Shown one piece after another: positions 9,161 through 18,275 of a stretch of DNA of 64,000 bases. Origin of the DNA: Streptomyces sp. NBC_00483 (lineage in GTDB: Bacteria > Actinomycetota > Actinomycetes > Streptomycetales > Streptomycetaceae); assembly GCF_036013745.1 (NCBI RefSeq), contig NZ_CP107880.1, positions 496,001 through 560,000 on the forward strand, in the 5' to 3' direction. The translations under genes were made by a program, and so were the position numbers. The stretch's first letter is position 1, and each line of letters starts with the position of its first letter. Below the pieces are notes generated by a model. The model saw only the letters and a program-made list of their open reading frames with translations, did no database searches and was not told the origin of the DNA.

Positions 9161-10312
9161 TCAGGCGTCGGCGGCCTCGCGCAGGACATCGCAGGTGTTC
9201 TGCAACTCCTCCATCAGTCGCGTGGCTTCGACGATGAGGACGCCGTACGGGCGGGAGACGTCGGCCAGTGGCAGGTCGTATCGGTCCGCCGTGTCCATGA
9301 CCTGTTGCAGTGCCTCTTGCGCCACGCCGGCCGCATCCAGCATCTCCTGGGCCTGTTCGGTGAGCGTGTCGATGTCGAGTTCGGTGATGACATGGGCGAT
9401 GTCTCGCAGGCGGAGGGCGAAGTCGGCGTACGCCTTGAAGGCCGGGGCGTAGGTGTAGGTGTTCTCCGTCTCACGCCACTGGTCCAGGCTCCGGGTGAGC
9501 GAGGCAAGTTGGTGGACAGCCCGTTCCATCGCGCTCAGGACCTGGCGAAAGCAGCCGAAATCCAGGTAGCTGCGATGGGCCGGCAGCAACCGCCGCGGGT
9601 TGAAGGGCAGACTGTTCTCCGCCGTGTGCAGCCCTGCCCGGGCCTGGCCCACCGCATCCTGCGCCCGCTCCCCCGCCCGACGCCACTGCGCCGCCCGATC
9701 GGCGTCCACGTCACCCTCGCTGAGGCCGTCGGCCAGATCACCCAGCAACGACTCCATCTCGGCCGCCAGGACGTGCAGCCCCTGCTCGGCGCTGCGGTAG
9801 CGCAGCGGCGGCGCGATGCACAGGTTCACGACCAGACCCACCCCACAGCCGATCAGGACCAGGACGATGATCTGCCCCAACTGACGCGCCCCGTCGGTGC
9901 TCGTCGTGGCCGCCGCGTAGGTGGAGAACGCGAAGAACGCCGCTGTGGAGACCTGGGACCGCTGTTCACCCAGCGCCGGCCACTGGCTCAGAACCAGCGC
10001 AATGATGGCGACGACCGCGAAAGCGAGCAGGTCCGGTCCGGCCGTGAACCCGATCGCCGCCTGTACGGCCACTCCCACGACGACCGCCGCCACGTACCGC
10101 AGCGTCTGCCACACCGACGTGTGCAGCGTGACGTTCATCGTCAGCACCGCGGAGAAGGGTGCGAACGCCGGCGACGTCGCGTTCATCAGGTCGTACGCGA
10201 TCCACCACGCCAGGGTCGCCGCCACCACACGCTTGACGACCAGAAGGACGGTGTGGCGTTCATGCCCCGCCGACCCCCACGCCCGTCCCAGCCACGCTCC
10301 GACATTCCGCAT
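9161..10312 (-). CDS. FUSC/aromatic acid exporter family membrane protein
   Basis: A 383-residue protein with about six hydrophobic segments in the first 180 residues (for example TLAWWIAYDLMNATSPAFAP, YVAAVVVGVAVQAAIGF, IIVLVLIGCGVGLVVNLCI), then a long, charged, helical cytoplasmic region. This matches half-size FUSC/ArAE exporters. ATG 10312 is preferred over a TTG further upstream at 10378. It is transcribed in the same direction as the LysR gene ending at 10447, and a pair of 15-bp direct repeats lies between them. The exported compound is unknown; aromatic or other organic acids are the family norm. Confidence 0.8.
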   Translation of the reverse strand: MRNVGAWLGRAWGSAGHERHTVLLVVKRVVAATLAWWIAYDLMNATSPAFAPFSAVLTMNVTLHTSVWQTLRYVAAVVVGVAVQAAIGFTAGPDLLAFAVVAIIALVLSQWPALGEQRSQVSTAAFFAFSTYAAATTSTDGARQLGQIIVLVLIGCGVGLVVNLCIAPPLRYRSAEQGLHVLAAEMESLLGDLADGLSEGDVDADRAAQWRRAGERAQDAVGQARAGLHTAENSLPFNPRRLLPAHRSYLDFGCFRQVLSAMERAVHQLASLTRSLDQWRETENTYTYAPAFKAYADFALRLRDIAHVITELDIDTLTEQAQEMLDAAGVAQEALQQVMDTADRYDLPLADVSRPYGVLIVEATRLMEELQNTCDVLREAADA

Positions 10313-10404
10313 TCGACCCACCACACACTCCAGCTTCCCCTCGGTTTCCGAGCCCCGCACGCGGTGGGCGGGGCCCAAGATCAGGTAACCCGCAATGGCA
10401 CCTA

Positions 10405-10442
10405 TGAATCACCGTGCACTGGTTAGGTGAATCACTGTGCAC
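10405..10442. promoter_or_regulatory. Two 15-bp direct repeats upstream of the FUSC exporter
   Basis: TGAATCACCGTGCAC (10405-10419) and TGAATCACTGTGCAC (10428-10442) differ at one base and are offset by 23 bases, about two helical turns. They lie about 95-130 bases upstream of the exporter start. The arrangement suggests tandem regulator sites. Confidence 0.45.
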
Positions 10443-10446
10443 CCGG

Positions 10447-11376
10447 TCAGGCCAGGCGGATGCCCGGCCACCGGCCCGTGTCGGCCAGTTCCCTGGTGAC
10501 CTCGACGATGCCGCGGCGGACCGCCACCACGGTGTCTCGTGGCTCATAGCTGTCGGTGGCCGTGCGTACCGCGATGTGGCGGCGCAGCGCGGGGTCGATG
10601 ATGCGGCGGACGCCGATGCGGTGCTGGGCGCCGTGGACCGCGACCACCGAGCGCGGCAGGATCGTGCAGGCCTCGCCGCTCTCCGCGATACGGATCAGCG
10701 TGCCGAGGGATTCCACGTCGCCGACGTTCCTGGGCACCAGCCCGTGGGCGGCGAACGCCCGGTCCACCAGGGCCCGCAGGTTGCTGCGCGCGCCCGGCGT
10801 CACCAGCGGCACCTGCCGCAGGTCGTGCAGGGACACCTCGTCCGGTCTTTCCGGAGCGGGGTCAGGGTGACCGATCAGGTACAACTCCTCCGAGTAGAGC
10901 GGGAGTTCGGCCGAGCGTGGCGCGTCGTCCTCGCGGAACACCGCTGCCAGATCGAGGCGGCCTGCGAGCAGCAGCTCGTGGACGTAGCCGCTCATCGACT
11001 CGAAGAGCTGCAGGTGGATGCCCGGGTAGTGGGCGCGCACCCAGGAGAACAGGGCGGGGGCGAGCGGCGCGGTCACCGTGGTGGGCAGGCCGATCGCGAC
11101 CGGGCCGTGGACCGGCTGCCGGCCGCCGGTGATGTCCTGCGCGAGGCGGTCGAACTGCCGCACCAGTTGCTGCGCGTCCCGGTAGAGCGTCCGGCCCTGG
11201 GACGTCGGCCGTACGCCGCGCGGGCCGCGGTCGAGGAGCCGGACGCCAAGGTGTGCTTCGAGTTGGGCCATGCGCTGGCTGATCGCGGGCTGCGACACAT
11301 GCAGCACGCCGGCGGCCCGGGACAGGCTACCGGCGTCGACGACGGCGATGAAGTCGCGTAGCTGGGCGATGTCCAC
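10447..11376 (-). CDS. LysR family transcriptional regulator (Nac-like)
   Basis: A 309-residue regulator with the LysR helix-turn-helix at about 1-60 (LRDFIAVVDAGSLSRAAGVLH, SQPAISQRMAQLEAHLGV) and a substrate-binding domain after residue 90. Start is GTG 11376. It is the last gene of a leftward series after the CitE-like lyase, 100 bases downstream of that gene, and probably controls the CoA transferase/lyase/permease operon. Its own transcription may come from the repeat-rich gap upstream. Effector unknown. Confidence 0.87.
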   Translation of the reverse strand: MDIAQLRDFIAVVDAGSLSRAAGVLHVSQPAISQRMAQLEAHLGVRLLDRGPRGVRPTSQGRTLYRDAQQLVRQFDRLAQDITGGRQPVHGPVAIGLPTTVTAPLAPALFSWVRAHYPGIHLQLFESMSGYVHELLLAGRLDLAAVFREDDAPRSAELPLYSEELYLIGHPDPAPERPDEVSLHDLRQVPLVTPGARSNLRALVDRAFAAHGLVPRNVGDVESLGTLIRIAESGEACTILPRSVVAVHGAQHRIGVRRIIDPALRRHIAVRTATDSYEPRDTVVAVRRGIVEVTRELADTGRWPGIRLA

Positions 11377-11402
11377 GGTGGGGTTCGCGGCCGCCTTCCT
11401 GC

Positions 11403-11458
11403 TCTGATTCCCGCTCGGGTTCCGGCTCGGGTTCCTGCCCTGATTCCCGCTCGGGTTC
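11403..11458. repeat. Imperfect tandem repeat between LysR and CitE-like genes
   Basis: CTGATTCCCGCTCGGGTTCC occurs at 11403-11422 and again at 11439-11458, a 36-base period, with shorter GCTCGGGTTCC copies between and around. The tract fills most of the 100-base intergenic gap. It may simply be a slipped-strand expansion. Confidence 0.6.
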
Positions 11459-11476
11459 CCGCTCTGGGGTGCTGGC

Positions 11477-12313
11477 CTATGACGTTGCGTGCCGTGCGGC
11501 GGGCTCGACCTGGTGGAGGATGCGGCGGGCTCGTTCGACGACAGGCCGGTCGATCATCTCACCGTCCACGGTCGTCGCCGCGTCGTGGCCTGCGTCGAGC
11601 ACGCGCCGGGCCCAGTTCAGCTCGTCCTCGGTGGGCGCGAAGGCCGCCCGCACGTGCGGGAGTTGCGCAGGGTGGATGCAGAGTTTTCCGCCGAAGCCCC
11701 AGGCTCGGGCGCGAGCGGCCGCCCGGGTGACGGCATCCGCGTCACGGACGGCCGTGGTGACTCCGTCCACGGGTGCGGGCCGTCCGTCCGCCGCCGACCA
11801 GCGGACGAGGTCGGCTCGGGCCGTGTCCAGCGCCCGGTCGTCGGACACGCCCAGGTCGAGGGCGAGGTCGATGCTGCCGAAGAGCAGCCTCACGGAGGCG
11901 GGTTCGGCGGTGATGCCGTCGAGGTTGACCAGCCCTCGCGCGGTCTCGATCAACGGGAGTACGCGGACTCCGCTAGCTGCGGCCGCCTCACGCACCTGCG
12001 CCGCCGACTCGGTCTTGGGCAGCACGACAGCCGCGGGCGACAGGGTCCGGCAGGCGGCGAGGTCGTCCGCGAACTCGGCGGTTCGGGGGCCGTTGACCCG
12101 TACCGCCACCGGCACGTCGGCGTCCCGAGGCCAGGCTGCGCGCAAGTGGTCACGGGCGGTCGCCTTGTCGTCCGCAGCGACGGCGTCCTCCAGGTCGATG
12201 ATGACGGCGTCGGCGCCGCTGGCGGCCGCCTTCGCGAACCGGTCAGGGCGGGAGGCCGGCACGAACAGCCAACTCACCGCCGTTTCCAGTGGGTTCACCG
12301 AGTCGGCGGTCAT
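11477..12313 (-). CDS. CitE-like CoA ester lyase (HpcH/HpaI family)
   Basis: A 278-residue TIM-barrel lyase of the CitE/malyl-CoA/citramalyl-CoA lyase family, which splits or forms 3-hydroxyacyl-CoA esters by Mg-dependent aldol chemistry. Family motifs are visible in order: LFVPASRPDRFAKAAASGAD, DLEDAVA, VRVNGPRT, VLPKTESA, LIETARG (Mg-binding Glu) and LLFGSIDLALDLG (Mg-binding Asp). Start ATG 12313 overlaps the upstream CoA transferase stop by four bases. The pairing suggests it cleaves the CoA ester made by that transferase, for example malyl-CoA or citramalyl-CoA, giving acetyl-CoA plus glyoxylate or pyruvate. The exact substrate is inferred. Confidence 0.85.
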   Translation of the reverse strand: MTADSVNPLETAVSWLFVPASRPDRFAKAAASGADAVIIDLEDAVAADDKATARDHLRAAWPRDADVPVAVRVNGPRTAEFADDLAACRTLSPAAVVLPKTESAAQVREAAAASGVRVLPLIETARGLVNLDGITAEPASVRLLFGSIDLALDLGVSDDRALDTARADLVRWSAADGRPAPVDGVTTAVRDADAVTRAAARARAWGFGGKLCIHPAQLPHVRAAFAPTEDELNWARRVLDAGHDAATTVDGEMIDRPVVERARRILHQVEPAARHATS

Positions 12314-13485
12314 GCGGCACCCCGGCTGGTGAGTTCGTCGATCTCGGCGTCCGTCAGGCCCGCTTCGGCGAGGATGGCCCGGGTGTGCTCGCCGACGCCG
12401 GGCACCGGGTCCATGCGTGGGGTGTCGTCGACCAGTCCCGGCGGGGCCAGCGCGGGGATCGGTCCTGCCGGGGTCTCCACCTGGTGCCAGCGGCCGCGGG
12501 CGGTCAGCTGCGGGTGCTCCCACACCTCGGCCAGCGAGTTGACCCGGGCGTGTGCCACCGGGACGGCGGCCAGCAGCTCGACGGCCTCGGCGGCAGTGAG
12601 CTCCGCGAACCGTGCCGCGATGATCGCGCCCAGTGCCTCGCGGTGTGCGTTGCGGGCGGCGTTGCCTGCGTAGTCCGGGTGCGTCGTCAGCTCCGGGCGC
12701 AGCAGGAAGCGCTCGCAGAAGGCCGCCCACTCGCGCTCGTTCTGGATGCACATCATGACGACCTTGCCGTCCCCTGCGGTGAAGGGACCGTACGGATAGA
12801 TGGTCGCGTGCGCCGCGCCCGCGCGCGGCGGCGGCTCGGCGCCGTCGTACGCGTAGTACAGAGGGAAGCCCAGCCACTCCACCGTGGCTTCAAGCATCGA
12901 TACGTCGACATGGACACCCTCGCCGGTGCGGCCACGCTCCAACAGGGCGGCGAGGATCGCGCTGTAGGCGTACATCCCGGCGGCGATGTCGGACACGGAG
13001 ATGCCGACCTTCGCCATCTCCTCGGCGGTACCGGTCACCGACAGCAGCCCGGATTCGCTCTGCACCATCAGGTCGTACGCCTTCGCCGTGGCGTACGGGC
13101 CGGGAGTGCCGTAGCCGGAGATGTCGCAGACGATCAACTCCGGGTGGGCGGCGTGCAGTTCGTCCCAGCCGAGGCCGGCCCGCTCGGCCGCGCCGGGCGC
13201 CAGGTTCTGCACGAAGACGTCGGCGTCGGCGAGGAGTCGGCGCAGGGCGTCCATCCCCCGGGGGTCCTTGATGTCGAGGGTGAGCGACTCCTTGTTGCGG
13301 TTGACCCACACGAAGTGGGAGCTGAGTCCGCGCACACGGGTGTCGTAGGCGCGGGCGAAGTCGCCGGTGCCGGGACGCTCCACCTTGATCACGCGGGCGC
13401 CGAGGTCGGCGAGCTGTCGGGTGGCGTACGGAGCGGCGATGGCCTGCTCGAGCGAGACGACGGTGATGTCGCGGAGGGGTTGCAT
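12310..13485 (-). CDS. CaiB/BaiF family CoA transferase
   Basis: A 391-residue type III CoA transferase. The start MQPLRDITVVSLEQAIAAP and the sequence KVERPGTGDFAR are typical, and Asp in KAYDLMVQSESGL matches the catalytic aspartate that forms the aspartyl-CoA thioester intermediate. Start ATG 13485 is preceded by AGAGAAAG. It is coupled to the CitE-like lyase (ATGA overlap) and lies 78 bases downstream of the GntP permease. It most likely transfers CoA from succinyl-CoA or acetyl-CoA to the imported acid. No MaoC-type hydratase is present in the operon. Confidence 0.87.
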   Translation of the reverse strand: MQPLRDITVVSLEQAIAAPYATRQLADLGARVIKVERPGTGDFARAYDTRVRGLSSHFVWVNRNKESLTLDIKDPRGMDALRRLLADADVFVQNLAPGAAERAGLGWDELHAAHPELIVCDISGYGTPGPYATAKAYDLMVQSESGLLSVTGTAEEMAKVGISVSDIAAGMYAYSAILAALLERGRTGEGVHVDVSMLEATVEWLGFPLYYAYDGAEPPPRAGAAHATIYPYGPFTAGDGKVVMMCIQNEREWAAFCERFLLRPELTTHPDYAGNAARNAHREALGAIIAARFAELTAAEAVELLAAVPVAHARVNSLAEVWEHPQLTARGRWHQVETPAGPIPALAPPGLVDDTPRMDPVPGVGEHTRAILAEAGLTDAEIDELTSRGAA

Positions 13486-13562
13486 GTGCGTCTTTCTCTT
13501 GGGGTTCTCTTGGGGGTGCTGCCGGCTTCTCTCGGGCTTGCTGCCGGGTCGGGGCAGCGGTC

Positions 13563-14969
13563 TCACACCACGAAGCTCACGGCGATGACCAGTACCAGCG
13601 AGACGACCGATGCCATCGCGGTCACGAAGGTGAGTGCTTTGAGCGCGCCTCGGGTGGTCACTCCGAGGAGCGGTTGGAACATCCAGAAGAAGTTGCTGTT
13701 GACCTGGAGGGCGAAGAGCGAGCCCGAACCGATCGCCAGCGCCAGCACCGCGGGCGGCACGGCGAGGTCGCCCATGATCGGGGCGATGATCCCGGCGGCC
13801 GCGATGGCGGCGACACCGATGGAGCCGATGGCCAGGTGCAGCAGCGCCGCGACCAGCCACACGAGCAGGATCGTCACCACGGTGGACATGCCCGCGTCGG
13901 CGGAGAAGATCCCGGAGAGCACCTTGTCGAGGCCGGTCTTGCCGATGACGGCCCCGAGCGATCCGCCCACGCCGGTGACGAGCAGGATCTGCCCGGTGCT
14001 GTGGAAGCCCTCGGTCACCGCCTGGTCCACCCGCTCGTTGGTGAGCACCCGCTTCGCCAAGGTGTACGCACCGACCAGGCCTGCGAACAGCGCGAACGCC
14101 GGGTTGCCGAGGAAGGCGAGCAGATCCGACTCCACGCCCGCGGCGTCGGCGATGGCGCCGGTGGCGATGAGCAGCAGCGGGACGACGATCGGCAGCAGCG
14201 AGAGGTACAGCGGCGGCAACGGGCGGCGGGCGCCGGGGTGTTCGTCCTCGGGCGCGGGCACGGCCGCGGTGGCGGTGGCGGCGACATCGGCCGGTTCGTC
14301 CCGCGCGTCCTCGTTGTCGGGCGCGTCCTCGTTGACGGGCACTTCGTCGGTGTCCGCGTTCCACAAGCCGAGGCGCAGCAGCCGACCGTAGAGGAACGTG
14401 GTCAGCAGCGCCGCGAGCGGGCCGAGGACGAAGCCGTACACCAGCATCGTGCTGAGCGGCACATGCAGCAGTCCGGCGACCGCCAAGGTGCCGAGGCCGG
14501 GCACCACGAACACGTAGCCGACCAGGATTCCCGCGCTCAGTGCGCCGCCCATCATGGGCAGGCCGTAGCGTCCCATGCGCGGCGCGGCGGACTTGGCCAG
14601 CGGGGCGGCGAGGACGAGTTGGACGTCCACGTAGATCGACGGGAAGACGGCGCTGAGGGCTCCGGCGAGCGCGTAGGGAAGCTTTCCCGGGCCGAGGATG
14701 CGCATCAGCTTCTCGACCAGTTTCTGCAGCGCCCCCATGGAGTTCAGCAGTGAACCGAGCAGCACGCCGAAGCCGATCAGCAGCCCCACCTCGGCCATGA
14801 TGTCGCCGAAGCCGTCGACGATCGTGTTGATGGTGCCCTCGAAGCCGAGGCCGGTCGCGATGCCGAGATAGAGCGAGCCGATGACCAGGGCGATCACCGG
14901 TTCCACTTTCGGCACCAGAATCAGTAGGACAACCACGAGGATGGCTATCGCGGTATGCAGAGCTGTCAC
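13563..14969 (-). CDS. GntP family permease
   Basis: A proton symporter of the gluconate/organic acid GntP family, 468 residues with about 12-14 hydrophobic segments. A hydrophilic acidic loop (about residues 210-255, rich in Asp, Glu and Ala) splits the two halves. The C-terminal half has the conserved LAIGSIGVAAIAAAGIIAP and SGSLFALQVNSNFFWMF segments. GTG 14969 is chosen because AGAGGA precedes it by six bases. As first gene of the operon it presumably imports the hydroxy or dicarboxylic acid used by the CoA transferase and lyase. Gluconate itself is unlikely given those partners. Confidence 0.85.
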   Translation of the reverse strand: MTALHTAIAILVVVLLILVPKVEPVIALVIGSLYLGIATGLGFEGTINTIVDGFGDIMAEVGLLIGFGVLLGSLLNSMGALQKLVEKLMRILGPGKLPYALAGALSAVFPSIYVDVQLVLAAPLAKSAAPRMGRYGLPMMGGALSAGILVGYVFVVPGLGTLAVAGLLHVPLSTMLVYGFVLGPLAALLTTFLYGRLLRLGLWNADTDEVPVNEDAPDNEDARDEPADVAATATAAVPAPEDEHPGARRPLPPLYLSLLPIVVPLLLIATGAIADAAGVESDLLAFLGNPAFALFAGLVGAYTLAKRVLTNERVDQAVTEGFHSTGQILLVTGVGGSLGAVIGKTGLDKVLSGIFSADAGMSTVVTILLVWLVAALLHLAIGSIGVAAIAAAGIIAPIMGDLAVPPAVLALAIGSGSLFALQVNSNFFWMFQPLLGVTTRGALKALTFVTAMASVVSLVLVIAVSFVV

Positions 14970-15055
14970 GGGGGTTCCTCTCACCACGTCGTGAGTACAT
15001 GTGAGGGAAACACGGTGATCACGGTGGCGGAAGGCAGGAATCCGCGATGGGGGTA

Positions 15056-15820
15056 TCAGGCGTCCTTATGGCGTTCGTGCAAGTCACCAAGCGCCTGCGC
15101 CACCAGCTCCGGAGTCTCGTACATCGGGCTGTGGCCGGCGTCCACGAGCGACAACCGGGCGCCGGGCACGGCCGCGGTCATCGCCTCCGCGTCGTCGACG
15201 GTCCGTACGGCGTCGAAGCGCCCGTGCACAACCGACACCGGCATCCGCAACTGCCCCATCCGCGGGGCGAAGTCGGTGGCATGCTGGCTGCTCAGCGCGT
15301 CGAGCGCCGCTTGGACCGGGACACCGTGCCCGTACTCGAGCAAGCGCTCGCGCACCTCGGGCGACGGCCTCCGGTGGAACGAGCGGTCCATGACCGCCCG
15401 TACGACGTCCGCGGTCCCGTCCCTCCGCATCGAGGCGATCAAGGACGTGACATCACCGTGGTGGTGCATGTTCGGCCCCGTGTTGATCAGCATCAGTGCG
15501 CCGACCAGATCGGGCCGGGTCAGGGCGAGTTGCAGCGCGATGGCGCCGCCGGTGGAGTGCCCGACGAGGAGGACGGGATCCTGCCCTGCGTGGCAGATCG
15601 ATCCGGCGACCCACTCCGCCACTTCCTCGATGCGGTGCGAGGGCGCGTCGGTCATCCACGACAGGGCGTGCATCTCGAAGCGCTCGTCGAGCAGCTCAGC
15701 CAGCCGTTCGAAGATCAACGGTGAGCCGAAGGTGCCCGGAAGCGCGATCACCTCCCGGGCCCCGACCCGCCTCACGGCGCCCGACCCGTCCGAACCCGCG
15801 GTCTGCTGAGAGGGGATCAT
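15056..15820 (-). CDS. Alpha/beta hydrolase
   Basis: A 254-residue alpha/beta hydrolase. The nucleophile elbow is GHSTGG, the acid is probably Asp in GRFDAVRT and the histidine is in DAGHSPMYE near the C-terminus, giving a full catalytic triad. ATG 15820 is favoured because GGAG lies six bases before it; ATG 15832 is also in frame. It is on the same strand as the permease operon but separated by 86 bases, so it might act on an ester precursor of the operon substrate. No lid or signal peptide is obvious. Confidence 0.8.
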   Translation of the reverse strand: MIPSQQTAGSDGSGAVRRVGAREVIALPGTFGSPLIFERLAELLDERFEMHALSWMTDAPSHRIEEVAEWVAGSICHAGQDPVLLVGHSTGGAIALQLALTRPDLVGALMLINTGPNMHHHGDVTSLIASMRRDGTADVVRAVMDRSFHRRPSPEVRERLLEYGHGVPVQAALDALSSQHATDFAPRMGQLRMPVSVVHGRFDAVRTVDDAEAMTAAVPGARLSLVDAGHSPMYETPELVAQALGDLHERHKDA

Positions 15821-15971
15821 GTTCTGCTCCATCGTTGGACAGCGGACCGCACGGTGGACAGCGGACCGCACCGGGACGGCGGCGCCGGCGAGCCGACCCT
15901 ACGAAGATCGGCTCGACCGGACAAGGGGCGGTTGCCACCCCGGTTGGCCGCCGTCCACCGCCGTCCACCGC

Positions 15972-18026
15972 TCAGACGGTCGCGATACCCGGGTCGCTCA
16001 CCGCCGGCGTGCCGTTCTCCACGTGCCCGGCCAGACGGCGCAGCCAGCCGGTGACACCCTCGGCGCGCACCGTCAGGTCGTACCAGCGCCGGGTGCTCTT
16101 CAGGTCGACGGTCTGCCGGACCGTGCCACCGGCGGGCACGGTGTACGTCTGCACGCCGCCGCCGTACGCGTTGGTGACGGTGAGTCGGACGGCCGCGGAC
16201 GTCGGGTTCGTCAGGGTGAGGGCGAGGTTGCCCGTGCCCGCGTCGTGGCGCGCGGTCACCTCGGGGCCCGCGGTCTTGTTGTCACCCTGGAAGGCGCGCA
16301 GGAAGCCGTTCGGGCCGTGCGCGGTGAGGTCGTAACGGCCCTCGGAGTAGGTCGAGTTCCAGCTGTCCGCGATCGACTTCCCGGCCTCGGCCGTGTACGT
16401 CCAGGGGCCGTCGCCGCGGCTGAGCGAGCGCACCTGGAAGGCGGCACCGGACCGGTCGCCGCCGCTGAGGGTGAGCCGGTACTTGCCGGTCGCGATGTCG
16501 GCCGCGCCGTCGACGTACGGGGCGTAGGCGAGCGGGCGGCTGGGGCGCGAGCCGGCCTCCTGACGGGGCAACGCGCCCTGTGCGGGCGGCTTCGGTACGT
16601 AGCTGGGGTGGCGGTCGCGGTCCGGCGGGGTGTAGCCGGTGGTGTCGGGCAGCTCGGCCGGGTCGGTCACCTTCATGGAGAAGTCGAAGGCCGAGGTGAG
16701 GTCGCCGCAGATGGCGCGGCGCCAGGGCGAGATGTTGGTCTCCTGCACCCCGAACCGCCGCTCCATGAACCGCAGGATCGAGGTGTGGTCGAAGGTCTCC
16801 GAGCACACGTAGCCGCCGGTGGACCAGGGCGACACGACGACCATGGGGACGCGCTGGCCAAGACCGTAGGGGCCGGCGGCACGCGTTCCACCGGGGTAGT
16901 AGTCGAGCTCAGTGTCGACGGTGGACAGGCCCTGGTCCGCGGACGCCGGCGGGTAGGGCGGCACGACGTGGTCGAAGTAGCCGTCGTTCTCGTCGTACGT
17001 GATGAACAGGGCGGTCTTGCTCCACACTTCGGGGTTCGAGGTGAGGGCGTCGATGACCTGGGAGATGTACCAGGCGCCGTAGTTCGCGGGCCAGTTGGGG
17101 TGCTCGCAGAACGCTTCGGGCGCGGCGATCCAGGAGATCTGCGGCAGCTTGCCGGCCTTTACGTCGGCCTTGAGGAGGTCGAAGTAGCCGTCCCCCGCCT
17201 TGGCGTTCGTGCCGGTGCGCGCCTTGTCGTAGAGCGGGTCGCCGGGCTTGGCGTTGCGGAAGTTGTTGAAGTAGAGGAGCGAGTTGTCCCCGTAGTTGCC
17301 CCGGTAGGCGTCGTCTATCCAGCCCCAGCCGCCGTCGGCGTCGAGGCCGTCGCCGATGTCCTGGTAGACCTTCCAGGAGACACCGGCCTTCTCCAGGCGC
17401 TCGGCGTACGTCGTCCAGCCGTAGCCCGCCTCCTCGTTGCCGAGGACGGGGCCGCCGCCCGTGCCGTCGTTGCCGACGTATCCGCTCAGCATGTAGTAGC
17501 GGTTGGGGTCGGTCGCGCCCATGAATGAGGAGTGGTAGTCGTCGCAGACCGTGAACCGGTCGGCGAGGGCGTGGTGGAAGGGGATGTCCTCCCGGGTCAG
17601 GTACGCCATCGTTCCGGTGCTCTTGGCGGCGATCCAGTTGTCGTACCTGCCGTTGGCGAAGGCGCTGTGGCCACCGGCCCAGTCGTGGTCGAGCCCGGCG
17701 ATGAACTGCATGCCGAGGTCGTCCGCGTCCGGGTGGTACGGCAGGGTCTCCTTGCCGCCGCTGGACTGGTGCCAGACCGGCTTGCCGCTCGGCAGGGTGA
17801 CCGGGCGCGGGTCACCGAATCCGCGGACGCCCTTCAGGGTGCCGAAGTAGTGGTCGAAGGACCGGTTCTCCTGCATGAGCACCACGATGTGCTCGACGTC
17901 CTGGACGGTGCCGCTGCGGCGGGAGGCGGGGATGGCGGCGGCGCGGTCGATGGAGCCGTTGAGCGCCGTGAGAGCGGCGGTGGCTCCGGCGATCTGCAGG
18001 AAGCGACGCCGGTTGAGTTCGGTCAT
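15972..18026 (-). CDS. Phosphocholine-specific phospholipase C, TAT-exported
   Basis: A 684-residue secreted phosphoesterase. Residues 5-30 are a twin-arginine signal (NRRRFLQIAGATAALTALNG). The phosphoesterase domain begins with HIVVLMQENRSFDHYFGTLKG and continues to about residue 470 (metal-binding motifs TYDENDGYFDHVVPP and ETFDHTSILRFMERRFG). Two C-terminal DUF756-type beta domains occupy about 490-680. It hydrolyses phosphatidylcholine or sphingomyelin outside the cell to release phosphocholine. ATG 18026 has a good AGGAG site. Such genes are often phosphate-regulated, but I could not find a clear PHO box in the 249 bases upstream. Confidence 0.93.
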   Translation of the reverse strand: MTELNRRRFLQIAGATAALTALNGSIDRAAAIPASRRSGTVQDVEHIVVLMQENRSFDHYFGTLKGVRGFGDPRPVTLPSGKPVWHQSSGGKETLPYHPDADDLGMQFIAGLDHDWAGGHSAFANGRYDNWIAAKSTGTMAYLTREDIPFHHALADRFTVCDDYHSSFMGATDPNRYYMLSGYVGNDGTGGGPVLGNEEAGYGWTTYAERLEKAGVSWKVYQDIGDGLDADGGWGWIDDAYRGNYGDNSLLYFNNFRNAKPGDPLYDKARTGTNAKAGDGYFDLLKADVKAGKLPQISWIAAPEAFCEHPNWPANYGAWYISQVIDALTSNPEVWSKTALFITYDENDGYFDHVVPPYPPASADQGLSTVDTELDYYPGGTRAAGPYGLGQRVPMVVVSPWSTGGYVCSETFDHTSILRFMERRFGVQETNISPWRRAICGDLTSAFDFSMKVTDPAELPDTTGYTPPDRDRHPSYVPKPPAQGALPRQEAGSRPSRPLAYAPYVDGAADIATGKYRLTLSGGDRSGAAFQVRSLSRGDGPWTYTAEAGKSIADSWNSTYSEGRYDLTAHGPNGFLRAFQGDNKTAGPEVTARHDAGTGNLALTLTNPTSAAVRLTVTNAYGGGVQTYTVPAGGTVRQTVDLKSTRRWYDLTVRAEGVTGWLRRLAGHVENGTPAVSDPGIATV

Positions 18027-18275
18027 GTGTGGGGGGTTCTCCTGTTTCTTCAGTGGTGACGCGTCAGAGGCTGTTGTGCCCAGAGACTTGTCAGGCAAGG
18101 AGCACGGGCAGCGCAGCACTCATTACGTCACCGCCGACCGACAGTTCGGAGACATCAAGTCGAACTCGTTCTTACGCGAATCGACACAGATGATCAAGAC
18201 ACTGCACCAGGCGGTCACATGCCCATCACTGGCCGACTCACGCCCCCCAACAGCCGACGATCCACTGACGCAGGG

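Noticed and set aside
11403..11458. CRISPR-like short repeats
   Set aside because: Only two full copies, GC-rich and imperfect, with no spacers of constant length and no cas genes nearby.
12310..15000. A single 896-residue protein covering the CoA transferase and the region of the permease
   Set aside because: Only the last 391 codons look like a protein; the rest is an out-of-frame reading of the GntP permease gene.
18027..18275. PHO box upstream of phospholipase C
   Set aside because: No pair of GTTCACC-like direct repeats with 11-base spacing was found.
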